Source: JAHJQQ01 sp964458835 (lineage in GTDB: Bacteria > Pseudomonadota > Gammaproteobacteria > Thiohalobacterales > Thiohalobacteraceae). From it: DNA of 14,646 nucleotides. Each line of letters starts with the position of its first letter. Within the stretch, counting starts at the first letter, position 1. The position numbers and the translations under genes were made by a program. The stretch lies in contig CAYWKV010000061.1 of NCBI GenBank assembly GCA_964458835.1, forward strand, positions 1 through 14,646, in the 5' to 3' direction. Of the stretch, positions 1 to 7,363 are shown in pieces. The notes beneath the pieces are model-generated. The model had not been told where the DNA came from. It did no database searches and was given only the letters and a program-made list of their open reading frames with translations.

Positions 1-20
1 GGCCTGGGGGTGGGTCTGGC

Positions 21-1655
21 TCATATGGGGCACACCAGACTCCCGAGTTTCTCGGTCAACTTCAGGTTCTCGCGGTAGTCCACGGGGCAATCGATAACAC
101 TCAATGTGCGGTCGGCGATGGCCTTTTTCAAGGTCGGCATGAGATCGGCGGCGCGCTCGATACGATAGCCCTTGGCGCCGAATGACTCCGCGTACTTGAC
201 GAAGTCGGGGTTGCCGAAGCGGACGTGCGAGGCGCGCTTGAAGTGGTTCATCTGCTTCCAGTCGATCAGCCCGTAGCCGCCGTCGTTCCAGATCAGGATG
301 ACGATGGCCACGCCCAGCCGGACGGCGGTCTCGATCTCCTGGGAGTTCATCATGAACCCGCCGTCGCCGGTAACGGCCACCACGGCCCGGTCGGGATACA
401 CGAGCTTAGCGGCAATGGCGCCCGGGACTGCAATGCCCATGCTGGCGAAGCCGTTCGAGATCAGGCAGGTGTTGGGGTACTCGCAGCGGAACATCCGCGC
501 CATCCACATCTTGTGGGCACCGACGTCGCAGATGACGATGTCCTCGAAATTCAGCGCGGTGCGCAGGTCCCAGATGATCTTCTGCGGCTTGACCGGAAAG
601 CCCTCGTCCTGGGCGTGCTGACCCATCTCCTCGACCAGCGCCTCGCGCAGGGCGCGCATCGGCTGACCCTGGTGCGGCGCGGCCAGTTCGGCGATGCGCA
701 ACAGGCTGTGCTTGATGTCGCCCACCACGCCCGCCTCGATCATGTAGCTGGCGTCCACCTCGGCCGAGCTGGCGTCGATGTGGATGATCTTGCGGTCGCG
801 GGTCGGGTGCCACAGGAAGGGGTGGTACTCGACCAGATCGTAGCCGATGCAGATGATGACGTCGGCGCGCGAGAAGCCGCAGCTGACGTAGTCGTTGGCC
901 TGCAGGCCGGCGCTGCCGAGTGCCAGCGGGTTCTTGCCGAACGGCACCACGCCCTTGGCCATGAAGGTGTTGGCGACGGGGATGTTGAGCTTGGCGGCGA
1001 AATCGGCCAGGTGCTTCCAGGCGCGGGCGCGGATCACGCCGTTGCCGGCGAGGATGATGGGATTGCGTGCCGCCGAGATCAGCTCGGCCGCGTACTCGAC
1101 CCGGTCGCGGGCCGGCTCCGGCGCCACCGGATGGTGCACCGGCAGCGGCACCTCGTCGATGGCCATCTTGGCGATGTTCTCGGGAAACTCGATGAAGGTC
1201 GCCCCGGTCTTCTCGGCCTGGGCCAGCTTGAAGGCCTTGCGCACCACCTCGGGGATGATGTTCGGCGTCAGCAGGCGCGAGGAATACTTGGTGATGGGCT
1301 GGAACATCAGTTCCAGATCCAGCACCTGATGGGATTCCTTGTGCAGCCGGTTGGTGCCGGCCTGGCCGGCGATGGCGACCAGCGGCGCGTGGTCCATGTT
1401 GGCGTCGGCCACGCCCGTGACGAGGTTGGTCGCGCCCGGGCCGAGCGTCGCCAGGCACACGCCGGCGCGCCCGGTCAGACGGCCGTAGACGTCGGCCATG
1501 AAGGCCGCGCCCTGCTCGTGCCGGCAGGTGACGAACTGGATGGAGGAATCCAGCAGCGCGTCCATCAGATCGAGGTTCTCTTCGCCCGGCACGCCGAAAA
1601 CGTATTCGACGCCCTCGTTCTCGAGACACTTGATGAACAGCTCCGCAGCCTTCAT
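21..1655 (-). CDS. alsS: Acetolactate synthase, large-subunit/catabolic AlsS type
   Basis: ThDP-dependent cytoplasmic enzyme that condenses two pyruvates to 2-acetolactate and CO2. The 544-residue protein has the three-domain order of the family. The N-terminal ThDP Pyr domain carries the catalytic glutamate E47 in RHEQGAAFMA. A central Rossmann-like domain spans about 190-330. The C-terminal ThDP-binding domain has GDGG at 430-433, followed by WNDGGYG near 456-462. The segments LISNGFASMGIAVPGAIAAK and VDYREN resemble Bacillus AlsS-type enzymes more than FAD-dependent anabolic IlvB. No regulatory small subunit (ilvN) is adjacent. The ATG at 1655 is preceded by AGGA at 6-base spacing. The gene lies 59 bases downstream of dsbA on the same strand, so read-through from dsbA is possible. 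It could instead serve as the biosynthetic large subunit or another pyruvate-condensing ThDP enzyme; the exact substrate is inferred. Confidence 0.85.
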   Translation of the reverse strand: MKAAELFIKCLENEGVEYVFGVPGEENLDLMDALLDSSIQFVTCRHEQGAAFMADVYGRLTGRAGVCLATLGPGATNLVTGVADANMDHAPLVAIAGQAGTNRLHKESHQVLDLELMFQPITKYSSRLLTPNIIPEVVRKAFKLAQAEKTGATFIEFPENIAKMAIDEVPLPVHHPVAPEPARDRVEYAAELISAARNPIILAGNGVIRARAWKHLADFAAKLNIPVANTFMAKGVVPFGKNPLALGSAGLQANDYVSCGFSRADVIICIGYDLVEYHPFLWHPTRDRKIIHIDASSAEVDASYMIEAGVVGDIKHSLLRIAELAAPHQGQPMRALREALVEEMGQHAQDEGFPVKPQKIIWDLRTALNFEDIVICDVGAHKMWMARMFRCEYPNTCLISNGFASMGIAVPGAIAAKLVYPDRAVVAVTGDGGFMMNSQEIETAVRLGVAIVILIWNDGGYGLIDWKQMNHFKRASHVRFGNPDFVKYAESFGAKGYRIERAADLMPTLKKAIADRTLSVIDCPVDYRENLKLTEKLGSLVCPI

Positions 1656-1714
1656 GGATGATCCTTATCGTGTGCGCGGGTACCGGTCCGTCCGCCGGTG
1701 ACCGCCGGTGGCCG

Positions 1715-2350
1715 TCAGCGTGCTGCACGTTCCTTGGCGATGAGCTGGTCGGTCACCTTGAGCATGCCCTCGTGGCTGCCGGCCTCGCTCGCGGAGGTGC
1801 GGTACTTGCCATCGATGACCAGGCTGGGTACGCCGTTGATGCCATAGCGCTGGGTCATCTGGCGCGCCCGGTTGACCTTGGCGGCCACGCCGAACGACTT
1901 GAAGGTCTTGCGGAATTCGGCCTCGTCGACGCCCTGCGCGGCGAAGAACCGCGCCAGCGAGTCCTCGGTCTCGAAGCGCTCCTTCTTCTCGTGGATGGCC
2001 TTGAACAGCGGCGTGTGGATCTTGTCCAGCGCACCGAGCAGCTCGGCGGTGTAATAGGCGCGCGCCAGGATCTCCCAGCGCGGGTTGAGGATCGCCGGCA
2101 CGCGCACGAACTGCACGTCGCCCGCCTGCTTGCCGACCCATGCGTGCAGCTCGGGTTCGAAATGGAAACAGTGCGGGCAGCCGTACCAGAACAGCTCGAC
2201 CACCTCGATCTTCTGCGGATCGGCGGTCGGCTGCGGCGCCGCCAGGGTGATGTAGTCGATGCCCTCGGCCAGACCCTCGGCGCGGGCCGGACCCGCGGTC
2301 ACCAACGCCACACCGAACAGCAGCGCCATCATCGCCAGCAAACGTTTCAT
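1715..2350 (-). CDS. dsbA: Periplasmic thiol:disulfide interchange protein DsbA
   Basis: Periplasmic oxidoreductase that donates disulfide bonds to secreted proteins and is normally re-oxidised by DsbB, which is not in this window. The 211-residue precursor has a signal peptide, with probable cleavage after PARA at residue 24. The redox motif CPHC is at 58-61 (FWYGCPHCFHF). An alpha-helical insert follows, then the cis-proline loop GVPSL with P175. Length and motif are typical of DsbA. I chose the ATG at 2350 rather than the in-frame ATG at 2356 because GAGGA sits six bases before 2350 and would abut 2356. The gene lies downstream of the cytochrome c maturation pair resB-ccsB. This fits a shared envelope-thiol role, because apocytochrome CxxCH cysteines must be kept available for haem. 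An inverted repeat separates it from ccsB. Confidence 0.93.
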   Translation of the reverse strand: MKRLLAMMALLFGVALVTAGPARAEGLAEGIDYITLAAPQPTADPQKIEVVELFWYGCPHCFHFEPELHAWVGKQAGDVQFVRVPAILNPRWEILARAYYTAELLGALDKIHTPLFKAIHEKKERFETEDSLARFFAAQGVDEAEFRKTFKSFGVAAKVNRARQMTQRYGINGVPSLVIDGKYRTSASEAGSHEGMLKVTDQLIAKERAAR

Positions 2351-2386
2351 CGGCATTCCTCAGTCGTTACCAAAAAAGATCGTCCA

Positions 2387-2500
2387 GCCACGGCATCCAC
2401 GGAAGAACACTGAAGGACCGACGCCCCGCGGGTTACCGAGTGGCAGGGTCGCGGGTTTTCGCATCCTGATCTTTCCGTGTCGTTCCGTGGATTCCGTGGC
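2387..2500. repeat. Imperfect inverted repeat with 9-bp periodicity, copy 1
   Basis: Two 30-base arms (2387-2416 and 2471-2500) are inverted copies matching at about 25 of 30 positions, around a 54-base centre. Read outward from each end, an arm is built of 9-bp units of the form CCACGGAAT, CCACGGAAC, then a degenerate third unit. The element fills most of the ccsB-dsbA gap. It shares its unit design with the element at 7364-7587, and both continue past the right arm as GTGGC, one pyrimidine, then an A-run and GC. No target-site duplication is evident. Confidence 0.7.
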
Positions 2501-2516
2501 CAAAAGCCTTTTCATC

Positions 2517-3692
2517 CTACAACTCCCCGTACGAGTGCAGGCCCGACAGGAACATGTTGACGCCCAGGAAGGCGAACAGCGTGACGAACAGGCCGACGAT
2601 CGCCCACCAGGCCATCGGCGTACCGCGCCAGCCCTTGGTCAGGCGCATGTGCAGCCAGGCCGCGTAGTTCAGCCAGACGATCAGCGCCCAGGTCTCCTTC
2701 GGGTCCCAGGACCAGTAGCCGCCCCAGGCCTCGGCCGCCCACAGCGCGCCGAGGATGGTCGCGACAGTGAAGAAGGCGAAACCCAGCGCGATCGACTTGT
2801 ACATCACGTCGTCGAGCATCTCCAAGCTCGGCAGGACGCTGCCGGCGCCGCCACCCGGCCGTTGGTCCTGACGGTAACGGAACAGGTAGGCGATGCCGAC
2901 CATCGCCGCCAGCGCGAAGGCCCCGTAGCCGACGAAGTTGGCCGGCACGTGGATCTTCATCCAGTAGCTCTGCAGCGCCGGCACCAGCGGCTGGATCTCG
3001 TGCGCGCCGCGGTCGAAGGTGTACCACAGCAGGAAACCCACCGCCGCCGAGATCACCAGCAGCACGAAACCGCCCAGCGCGCGCGTCCGGTAGCGGTTCT
3101 CGTAGAACAGGTACAGCAGCGCGGTGATGACGGAGAACAGGATGAACACTTCATAGAGATTGCTGACCGGGATGTGGCCGACGTCGTGACTGATGAGATA
3201 CGACTCGCGCCAGCGCACCATCAGGCCCACCGAGCCCATGACCGTCGCCGACCAGGTCAGGGCGGTACCGACCTTGCTGCTGAACTCCGAACGTGCGAAC
3301 AGACCGATGAAGTAGGCCGCCGTCGCCAGCACGTAGAGCGCACTCATCCACATGATCGCCGACTGGCTGGAGATGAGGTACTTCAGGAAGAAGTTGCTCT
3401 CGGCCGCGGCGAGGCTTCCGCCGTACAGTCCGACGGCCGCCAGGCTCAGCGCCGTCACCACCAGGGAGTACGGGCGTATCGGCTTCCAGCCCCAGCCCAT
3501 GGCGATCAGGGTAAGTGCCGAGCCGGCGAGGATGCCGACCTCGTAGCCGTCCATCAGCCCGGCGTAATGCACATAGGCATAGGCGCTGCCCGCGACGACG
3601 AGCAACGCCCAGATCCAGTCGAAGCCGCTCAGGCGCCGCCACAGCGAGCGGTCGTCGAACTGGTCGAGCATTTCATGCTGGGTGACTGACAT
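2517..3692 (-). CDS. ccsB: System II cytochrome c biogenesis protein CcsB (CcsA/ResC family)
   Basis: Integral membrane haem-handling half of the System II cytochrome c synthetase. With ResB it carries haem to the outer face of the inner membrane and attaches it to CxxCH apocytochromes. The 391-residue protein is very hydrophobic, with about eight predicted membrane segments. The diagnostic WWD motif WGGYWSWDPKE is at 323-333. Candidate haem-ligand histidines are H248 (MKIHVPANF) and H348 (AAWLHMRL). The conserved PVSNLYE segment is at 175-181. The ATG at 3692 has a strong GGAGG ribosome-binding site seven bases upstream inside a G-rich run. That run could also pair with the C-rich loops of the candidate RNA at 7612-7730. 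The gene lies about 83 bases after resB on the same strand and is presumably co-transcribed with it. Names vary between CcsA, CcsB and ResC; the family is not in doubt. Confidence 0.93.
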   Translation of the reverse strand: MSVTQHEMLDQFDDRSLWRRLSGFDWIWALLVVAGSAYAYVHYAGLMDGYEVGILAGSALTLIAMGWGWKPIRPYSLVVTALSLAAVGLYGGSLAAAESNFFLKYLISSQSAIMWMSALYVLATAAYFIGLFARSEFSSKVGTALTWSATVMGSVGLMVRWRESYLISHDVGHIPVSNLYEVFILFSVITALLYLFYENRYRTRALGGFVLLVISAAVGFLLWYTFDRGAHEIQPLVPALQSYWMKIHVPANFVGYGAFALAAMVGIAYLFRYRQDQRPGGGAGSVLPSLEMLDDVMYKSIALGFAFFTVATILGALWAAEAWGGYWSWDPKETWALIVWLNYAAWLHMRLTKGWRGTPMAWWAIVGLFVTLFAFLGVNMFLSGLHSYGEL

Positions 3693-3775
3693 GGCAATTC
3701 CTCCCCCTCGGCGTCACCGGTGGTCGACGCCATTCCGGATCGTGGCTGGACAGAGTCTAACCCAATCCACTGAAC

Positions 3776-5788
3776 TCAACCTGAACGAAACCGCGCGTCC
3801 AGGGCCTGGACCAGCCGCTCGAACTCCCGGCGGAAGTCGCGCTGGTCACGGTTGCCCGATCCCGCGAACAGGACCTCGGTACGACCGTCGCGCTCCCGCA
3901 GCCGGACCCACAGCCGCCGGTGGCTGATGTAGAACATCACGAAAACCCCGGCAATCAGCAGGGCAAAACCCAGGTACACGACATTCTTGCCGGGCGCCCG
4001 CGCGATTTGCAACCCGGAGGCTTGGACGTGTTCGAAGCTGTTTAGTTGCAGGAAGAACGGCGATCCGTAGCGCGACAGCACCGCCAGCGCGTTGATGGCA
4101 TCGTCGTAGAACTGGGCATCGCGTTCGCTCACCCCGCCACCGAGGTCCGCGCCCTCGGCCTCCAGCACCTCGAAGTAGAGGGCGGTCAGGATATTGCGCA
4201 GGACCTTGATATAGGCGTCCAGCACCTCGGCGCGCTTGTCCTCGGGCACGGTCTGCTCGACCTGGGCGGCGATGGCGTCGAAGCCGCCGCGCGCGAACAG
4301 GTCCACCAGGCGCTGCATGGTGGTGGCGACCTCCTGGATGAGACCGGCATTGTCCGGCGGCGCCTCGCCGAAGGTCTCGCGGGTGGTCTGCAGCGCGATG
4401 TCCGACACCCGCGCCGGGTCCCGCAGCAGGGCATTGAAACGCATGAAGCGCTCCAGCCCGCCCTGCGGGTCGGCCGGCAGGTGCAGATAGGAGAAGGGCT
4501 CCGCCACCGAGGACCGCACGCCGCTCAGAAAGAACGGCCGGCCGTCGAACTCCACCGGCAGCATGTAGTTCTCGTACTCGCGCGCCTCGCCGGCGGCGTT
4601 GCGCAGCTTGAAGGTGAAGTTGGGCCCGAAGTTGCGGAAGCGCTTCCCGGATCCCTCCTCGGCCGGATTGATGTTGAACAGCCGGAAATCGTCCAGCTCC
4701 AGGGTCATCGGCCCCTGGCTGGTCTCCACCTTCAAGCTGTCGAACACCGCCCCGTCGAAGGACTGGTTGCGCGACTCCCGGGTGTTCAGCGCCCAGGCAC
4801 TGAGCTTCATGCGCGTGCCGCCGTCGCTGAAGCTGGCCTGGTAGATCGCATAGCCCTTGTGGATCAGCGGGTGGTTGACCGCGATGGTGGTCTCGACGGG
4901 CGGCGCGCCCGGCTCGGTGATCACCAGATCGCTCTCGAAGGATTTCGGCTGACCGGATTCGTAGTGCTCGACGCGGAAATCCCTGAGTTCGATGGAAAAC
5001 GGCAGCGGCTGTATCAGATAACCGTCGCGCAGCCGCAGGAACAGGATGTTGGCGCTGCTGCCCTCCGGCACGGTGACGCTGCCGCGGAAGGACGGATTGC
5101 CCACCGGCAGCCAGGATTCGCGCGGCACCTGCGAGGCGGGGATGTCGCGGGTCTCGACCGCGATCCGGCCGGTCAGCTCCTTGAGCTTGAGCGGCAGGTT
5201 GCCGTCGATCAGACCGCCGACGCAGATGATGACGATGGCCAGGTGGGTGAGCAGATAGCCGAGCCGGTTGCTCGCGCCGCGCATGGCGGCGACGACGGTG
5301 TGGTCGCCGTGCTCCTTGCGGCGCAGCTTGTAACCCTTGCCGCGCAGCCCCGCGGCGACCCGGCGCTCCACCTCGGCGGCCGGCAGCGCCACCGCCCATT
5401 CATGGTTGGCGTGCATGGCGCGCAGCGATTCCTCGCGCGCGTTCAGCCGGTAGCTGCGCATGTCGCGCAGCATGTGCGGCGCGTTGCGGTAGATGCAGAC
5501 GCTGGTGGATATCACCAGGAAAGCCAGGATGACCAGGAACCAGCCGGCGCTGTAGACGTCGTACAGCCCCAGGCTCTGGAAGGTCTCGAACCAGAACGGG
5601 CCGAACTTCACGATGTAGTTCTGATAGGGCTCGTTCTGCTTGAGCACCGTGCCGATGACGGAGGCGACCGCCACCGCCACCAGCAGGGTGATGGCGAGGT
5701 TCATGGAGCCGAGGAATTCCAGCAGGATCGCGCCCACGGACGGGCGGCGGCTGGTGCTCGGGGCGGGGCTTTGGCTGGGGGTGGACAC
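3776..5788 (-). CDS. resB: System II cytochrome c biogenesis protein ResB (Ccs1)
   Basis: Membrane partner of CcsB in the System II cytochrome c synthetase, thought to hold apocytochrome and haem for ligation. The protein is 670 residues from the chosen start. Three membrane segments lie at about 30-48, 82-100 and 177-195. A large extracytoplasmic domain then carries the family signature HPLIHKGYAIYQASF (about 306-320), and a fourth segment lies at about 603-621. Histidines at membrane edges, H182 (LLTHLAIV) and H623 (YISHRRLW), match the expected haem-ligand positions. I prefer the GTG at 5788 because GAGG lies eight bases upstream. The in-frame GTG at 5794 has only two bases of spacing. A terminator at 5872-5903 separates it from cytochrome c4, so it likely has its own promoter near 5818-5823. 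It runs into ccsB. Confidence 0.92.
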   Translation of the reverse strand: MSTPSQSPAPSTSRRPSVGAILLEFLGSMNLAITLLVAVAVASVIGTVLKQNEPYQNYIVKFGPFWFETFQSLGLYDVYSAGWFLVILAFLVISTSVCIYRNAPHMLRDMRSYRLNAREESLRAMHANHEWAVALPAAEVERRVAAGLRGKGYKLRRKEHGDHTVVAAMRGASNRLGYLLTHLAIVIICVGGLIDGNLPLKLKELTGRIAVETRDIPASQVPRESWLPVGNPSFRGSVTVPEGSSANILFLRLRDGYLIQPLPFSIELRDFRVEHYESGQPKSFESDLVITEPGAPPVETTIAVNHPLIHKGYAIYQASFSDGGTRMKLSAWALNTRESRNQSFDGAVFDSLKVETSQGPMTLELDDFRLFNINPAEEGSGKRFRNFGPNFTFKLRNAAGEAREYENYMLPVEFDGRPFFLSGVRSSVAEPFSYLHLPADPQGGLERFMRFNALLRDPARVSDIALQTTRETFGEAPPDNAGLIQEVATTMQRLVDLFARGGFDAIAAQVEQTVPEDKRAEVLDAYIKVLRNILTALYFEVLEAEGADLGGGVSERDAQFYDDAINALAVLSRYGSPFFLQLNSFEHVQASGLQIARAPGKNVVYLGFALLIAGVFVMFYISHRRLWVRLRERDGRTEVLFAGSGNRDQRDFRREFERLVQALDARFRSG

Positions 5789-5817
5789 GCGCACTACCTC
5801 GGCTGGAGTCGAGGGCC

Positions 5818-5823
5818 ATTGTA
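5818..5823 (-). promoter_or_regulatory. Possible -10 box for resB-ccsB transcription
   Basis: On the minus strand TACAAT matches five of six bases of the sigma-70 -10 consensus. It lies about 30 bases upstream of the preferred resB start and just after the cytochrome c4 terminator, where a new promoter is needed. No convincing -35 hexamer is visible at 16-18 bases, so this is tentative. Confidence 0.35.
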
Positions 5824-5871
5824 CACCGGGCCCTGCCGGCGACCGGCCCCTCAGACGCTAGGGAAACAGAC

Positions 5872-5903
5872 AGAAACAAAAAGGGTGGCTCGCGGCCACC
5901 CTT
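5872..5903 (-). terminator. Rho-independent terminator of the cytochrome c4 gene
   Basis: A perfect 9-bp stem (AAGGGTGGC at 5881-5889 pairing with 5895-5903) closes a 5-base loop. On the minus strand it is followed directly by TTTTTGTTTC. It sits about 46 bases past the cytochrome c4 stop codon. The plus-strand side has no T-run, so it works in one direction only. Confidence 0.85.
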
Positions 5904-5949
5904 GGTGTCGGCTGGTTGCGGCCCGGGCAGCGGCCGCGGCCGGCCGCGA

Positions 5950-6564
5950 TCAGCGCAGGCCCTGGATGTAGGAGGCGACCGCGTCCATCTCCGCATCGGT
6001 CATGCGCGCGGCGATGTTCTGCATCATCTTGCCGGCGTCATTGGCGCGCTGGCCGGAACGGAAGGCCTTGAGCTGCAGCACCGTATAGACGGCATGCTGG
6101 CCCGACAGGCTCGGGAAGTTGGCCTGCGGGTTGCCCGCGCCGTTCGGGCCGTGACAGCCCATGCAGGCCGCGACGCCGGTGGTGGCGTTGCCGCCGCGGT
6201 AGAGCTTCTCGCCGGCATCGACCAGGGCCGGATCGGCCTTGCCGCCGGCCGGGGTCTGGCTGCTGAAATAGGCGGCGATGTCCGCCATGTCCTCTTCGGA
6301 CAGGCCGGCCGCCATCGGCGACATCAGCGGGTTGCTGCGGTCGCCGGCCTTGAATTCCTTGAGCTGCTTCACGAGGTAGTTGGCATGCTGACCGGCGAGC
6401 GAGGGCCACTCGGGGTTGGGGCTGTTGCCGTCGGCACCGTGGCAGGCGGCGCACGCGGCCGCCTTGGCCTTGCCGGCGGCGGCATCGGCGGCCAGCGCCG
6501 CCGGGGTCGAGACCAGGGCCGCGGAAAGAGAGAGAATCGCTGCAAAAACGAACCGGTTGCTCAT
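5950..6564 (-). CDS. Di-haem cytochrome c4 (c-type cytochrome, periplasmic)
   Basis: Periplasmic electron carrier that passes electrons from quinol-oxidising complexes towards terminal oxidases. The 204-residue precursor has a signal peptide ending in AALA at residue 25. Two homologous cytochrome c domains follow: CAACH at 38-42 with candidate axial methionines near 81-84, and CMGCH at 134-138 with candidates near 180-181. The repeated PSLAGQHANY / PSLSGQHAVY segments show the internal duplication typical of cytochrome c4. The reading frame is open upstream to 6729, but the ATG at 6564 is chosen because it starts a classic signal peptide and has AGGAG 11 bases upstream. It has its own sigma-70-like promoter (6655-6684) and a strong terminator, so it is probably monocistronic. 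The adjacent resB and ccsB encode the machinery that would attach its haems. Confidence 0.93.
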   Translation of the reverse strand: MSNRFVFAAILSLSAALVSTPAALAADAAAGKAKAAACAACHGADGNSPNPEWPSLAGQHANYLVKQLKEFKAGDRSNPLMSPMAAGLSEEDMADIAAYFSSQTPAGGKADPALVDAGEKLYRGGNATTGVAACMGCHGPNGAGNPQANFPSLSGQHAVYTVLQLKAFRSGQRANDAGKMMQNIAARMTDAEMDAVASYIQGLR

Positions 6565-6654
6565 GGTGAAACCAACTCCTGTAGCCTCGAGGCGATGCGG
6601 AAAGAGGGCGCGGTGGCGCGGCCGGCCGGGCAGTCCCGACACAGAGAGCCGCCA

Positions 6655-6684
6655 TTTATACCAGCGACCGCCCCGCAGGTTCAA
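6655..6684 (-). promoter_or_regulatory. Sigma-70-like promoter for cytochrome c4
   Basis: On the minus strand TTGAAC (6679-6684) is followed after 18 bases by TATAAA (6655-6660), matching four of six and five of six consensus bases. It directs transcription into the cytochrome c4 gene with a 5' leader of roughly 80 bases. It is back-to-back with the putative engB promoter in the divergent gap. Confidence 0.55.
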
Positions 6685-6703
6685 GGGCGAAGCGCGCCGC
6701 CGC

Positions 6704-6732
6704 ATGACAAGCGCGGGGCGAGCGGCCACAAT
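6704..6732 (+). promoter_or_regulatory. Putative engB promoter, giving a near-leaderless mRNA
   Basis: ATGACA (6704-6709, five of six bases of the -35 consensus) is followed after exactly 17 bases by CACAAT (6727-6732, four of six bases of the -10). A start seven bases past the -10 would fall at about 6739, only two bases before the engB ATG at 6741. No Shine-Dalgarno sequence precedes that ATG, which is consistent with leaderless translation. Confidence 0.4.
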
Positions 6733-6740
6733 GCGCAGCC

Positions 6741-7346
6741 ATGAAAAACCCCTTCACCGCCGCCCAGTTCCTCACCAGCGCCGCCCGCCTCGGCCAGGCC
6801 CCGGCCGACGCGGGCCGGGAGGCGGCCTTCGCCGGCCGCTCCAACGCGGGCAAGTCCAGCGCCCTGAACGCCATCGCCGGCCACAAGGGCCTGGCGCGCA
6901 CCAGCAAGACGCCGGGCCGCACGCAGCTCATCAATTTCTTCCGGGTCACCGACGACGCGCGCCTGGTCGACCTGCCCGGCTACGGCTACGCGAAGGTGCC
7001 GCCGGAGGTGAAGGCACAGTGGGAACGCCACCTCACCGCCTACCTGAAGCACCGCGAGTCGCTGGTCGGGCTGGTGCTGCTGATGGACGTGCGCCATCCG
7101 CTGACGGACTTCGACCGGCAGATGCTCGCCTGGTGCCGCGACGCCGCGCTGGAGGTGCACGTGCTGCTGACCAAGGCCGACAAACTCAAGCGCGGCGCGG
7201 CGCAGAATACCTTATTGAAGGTCCGCCGCGACCTCGCCGGCCTGCACCCGCAGGTCAGCGTACAGCTCTTCTCCGCCCTCGACGGCACCGGCCTCGATGC
7301 CGCCCGCGCCCAGCTCGCGGCGTGGCTGGAACTCGAGCCGGGCTGA
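6741..7346 (+). CDS. engB: Ribosome biogenesis GTPase EngB (YihA/YsxC)
   Basis: Cytoplasmic TRAFAC GTPase needed for assembly of the large ribosomal subunit. The 201-residue single G domain has all expected motifs. G1 is GRSNAGKSS at 32-40 and G2 is the threonine in KTPGRT (57). G3 is DLPGYG at 77-82, G4 is TKAD at 144-147 and G5 is SAL near 178. Length and sequence are typical of EngB. The ATG at 6741 lacks a ribosome-binding site, and an out-of-frame ATG lies 10 bases upstream at 6731; see the promoter entry for the leaderless reading. The gene is divergent from cytochrome c4 and convergent with polA. The engB/polA convergence with a small RNA gene between them is seen in E. coli (Spot 42) and Pseudomonas (ErsA). 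Confidence 0.95.
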   Translation: MKNPFTAAQFLTSAARLGQAPADAGREAAFAGRSNAGKSSALNAIAGHKGLARTSKTPGRTQLINFFRVTDDARLVDLPGYGYAKVPPEVKAQWERHLTAYLKHRESLVGLVLLMDVRHPLTDFDRQMLAWCRDAALEVHVLLTKADKLKRGAAQNTLLKVRRDLAGLHPQVSVQLFSALDGTGLDAARAQLAAWLELEPG

Positions 7347-7363
7347 GAAAACCTCTGTTGATG

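Noticed and set aside
225..1661. 478-codon plus-strand open frame opposite the acetolactate synthase
   Set aside because: It is antisense to a convincing ThDP enzyme, has no recognisable motifs, and its composition mirrors the opposite strand.
4046..5971. Long plus-strand open frame (641 codons) opposite resB
   Set aside because: The composition is typical of antisense high-GC shadow frames, with no family features. ResB on the other strand is clearly real.
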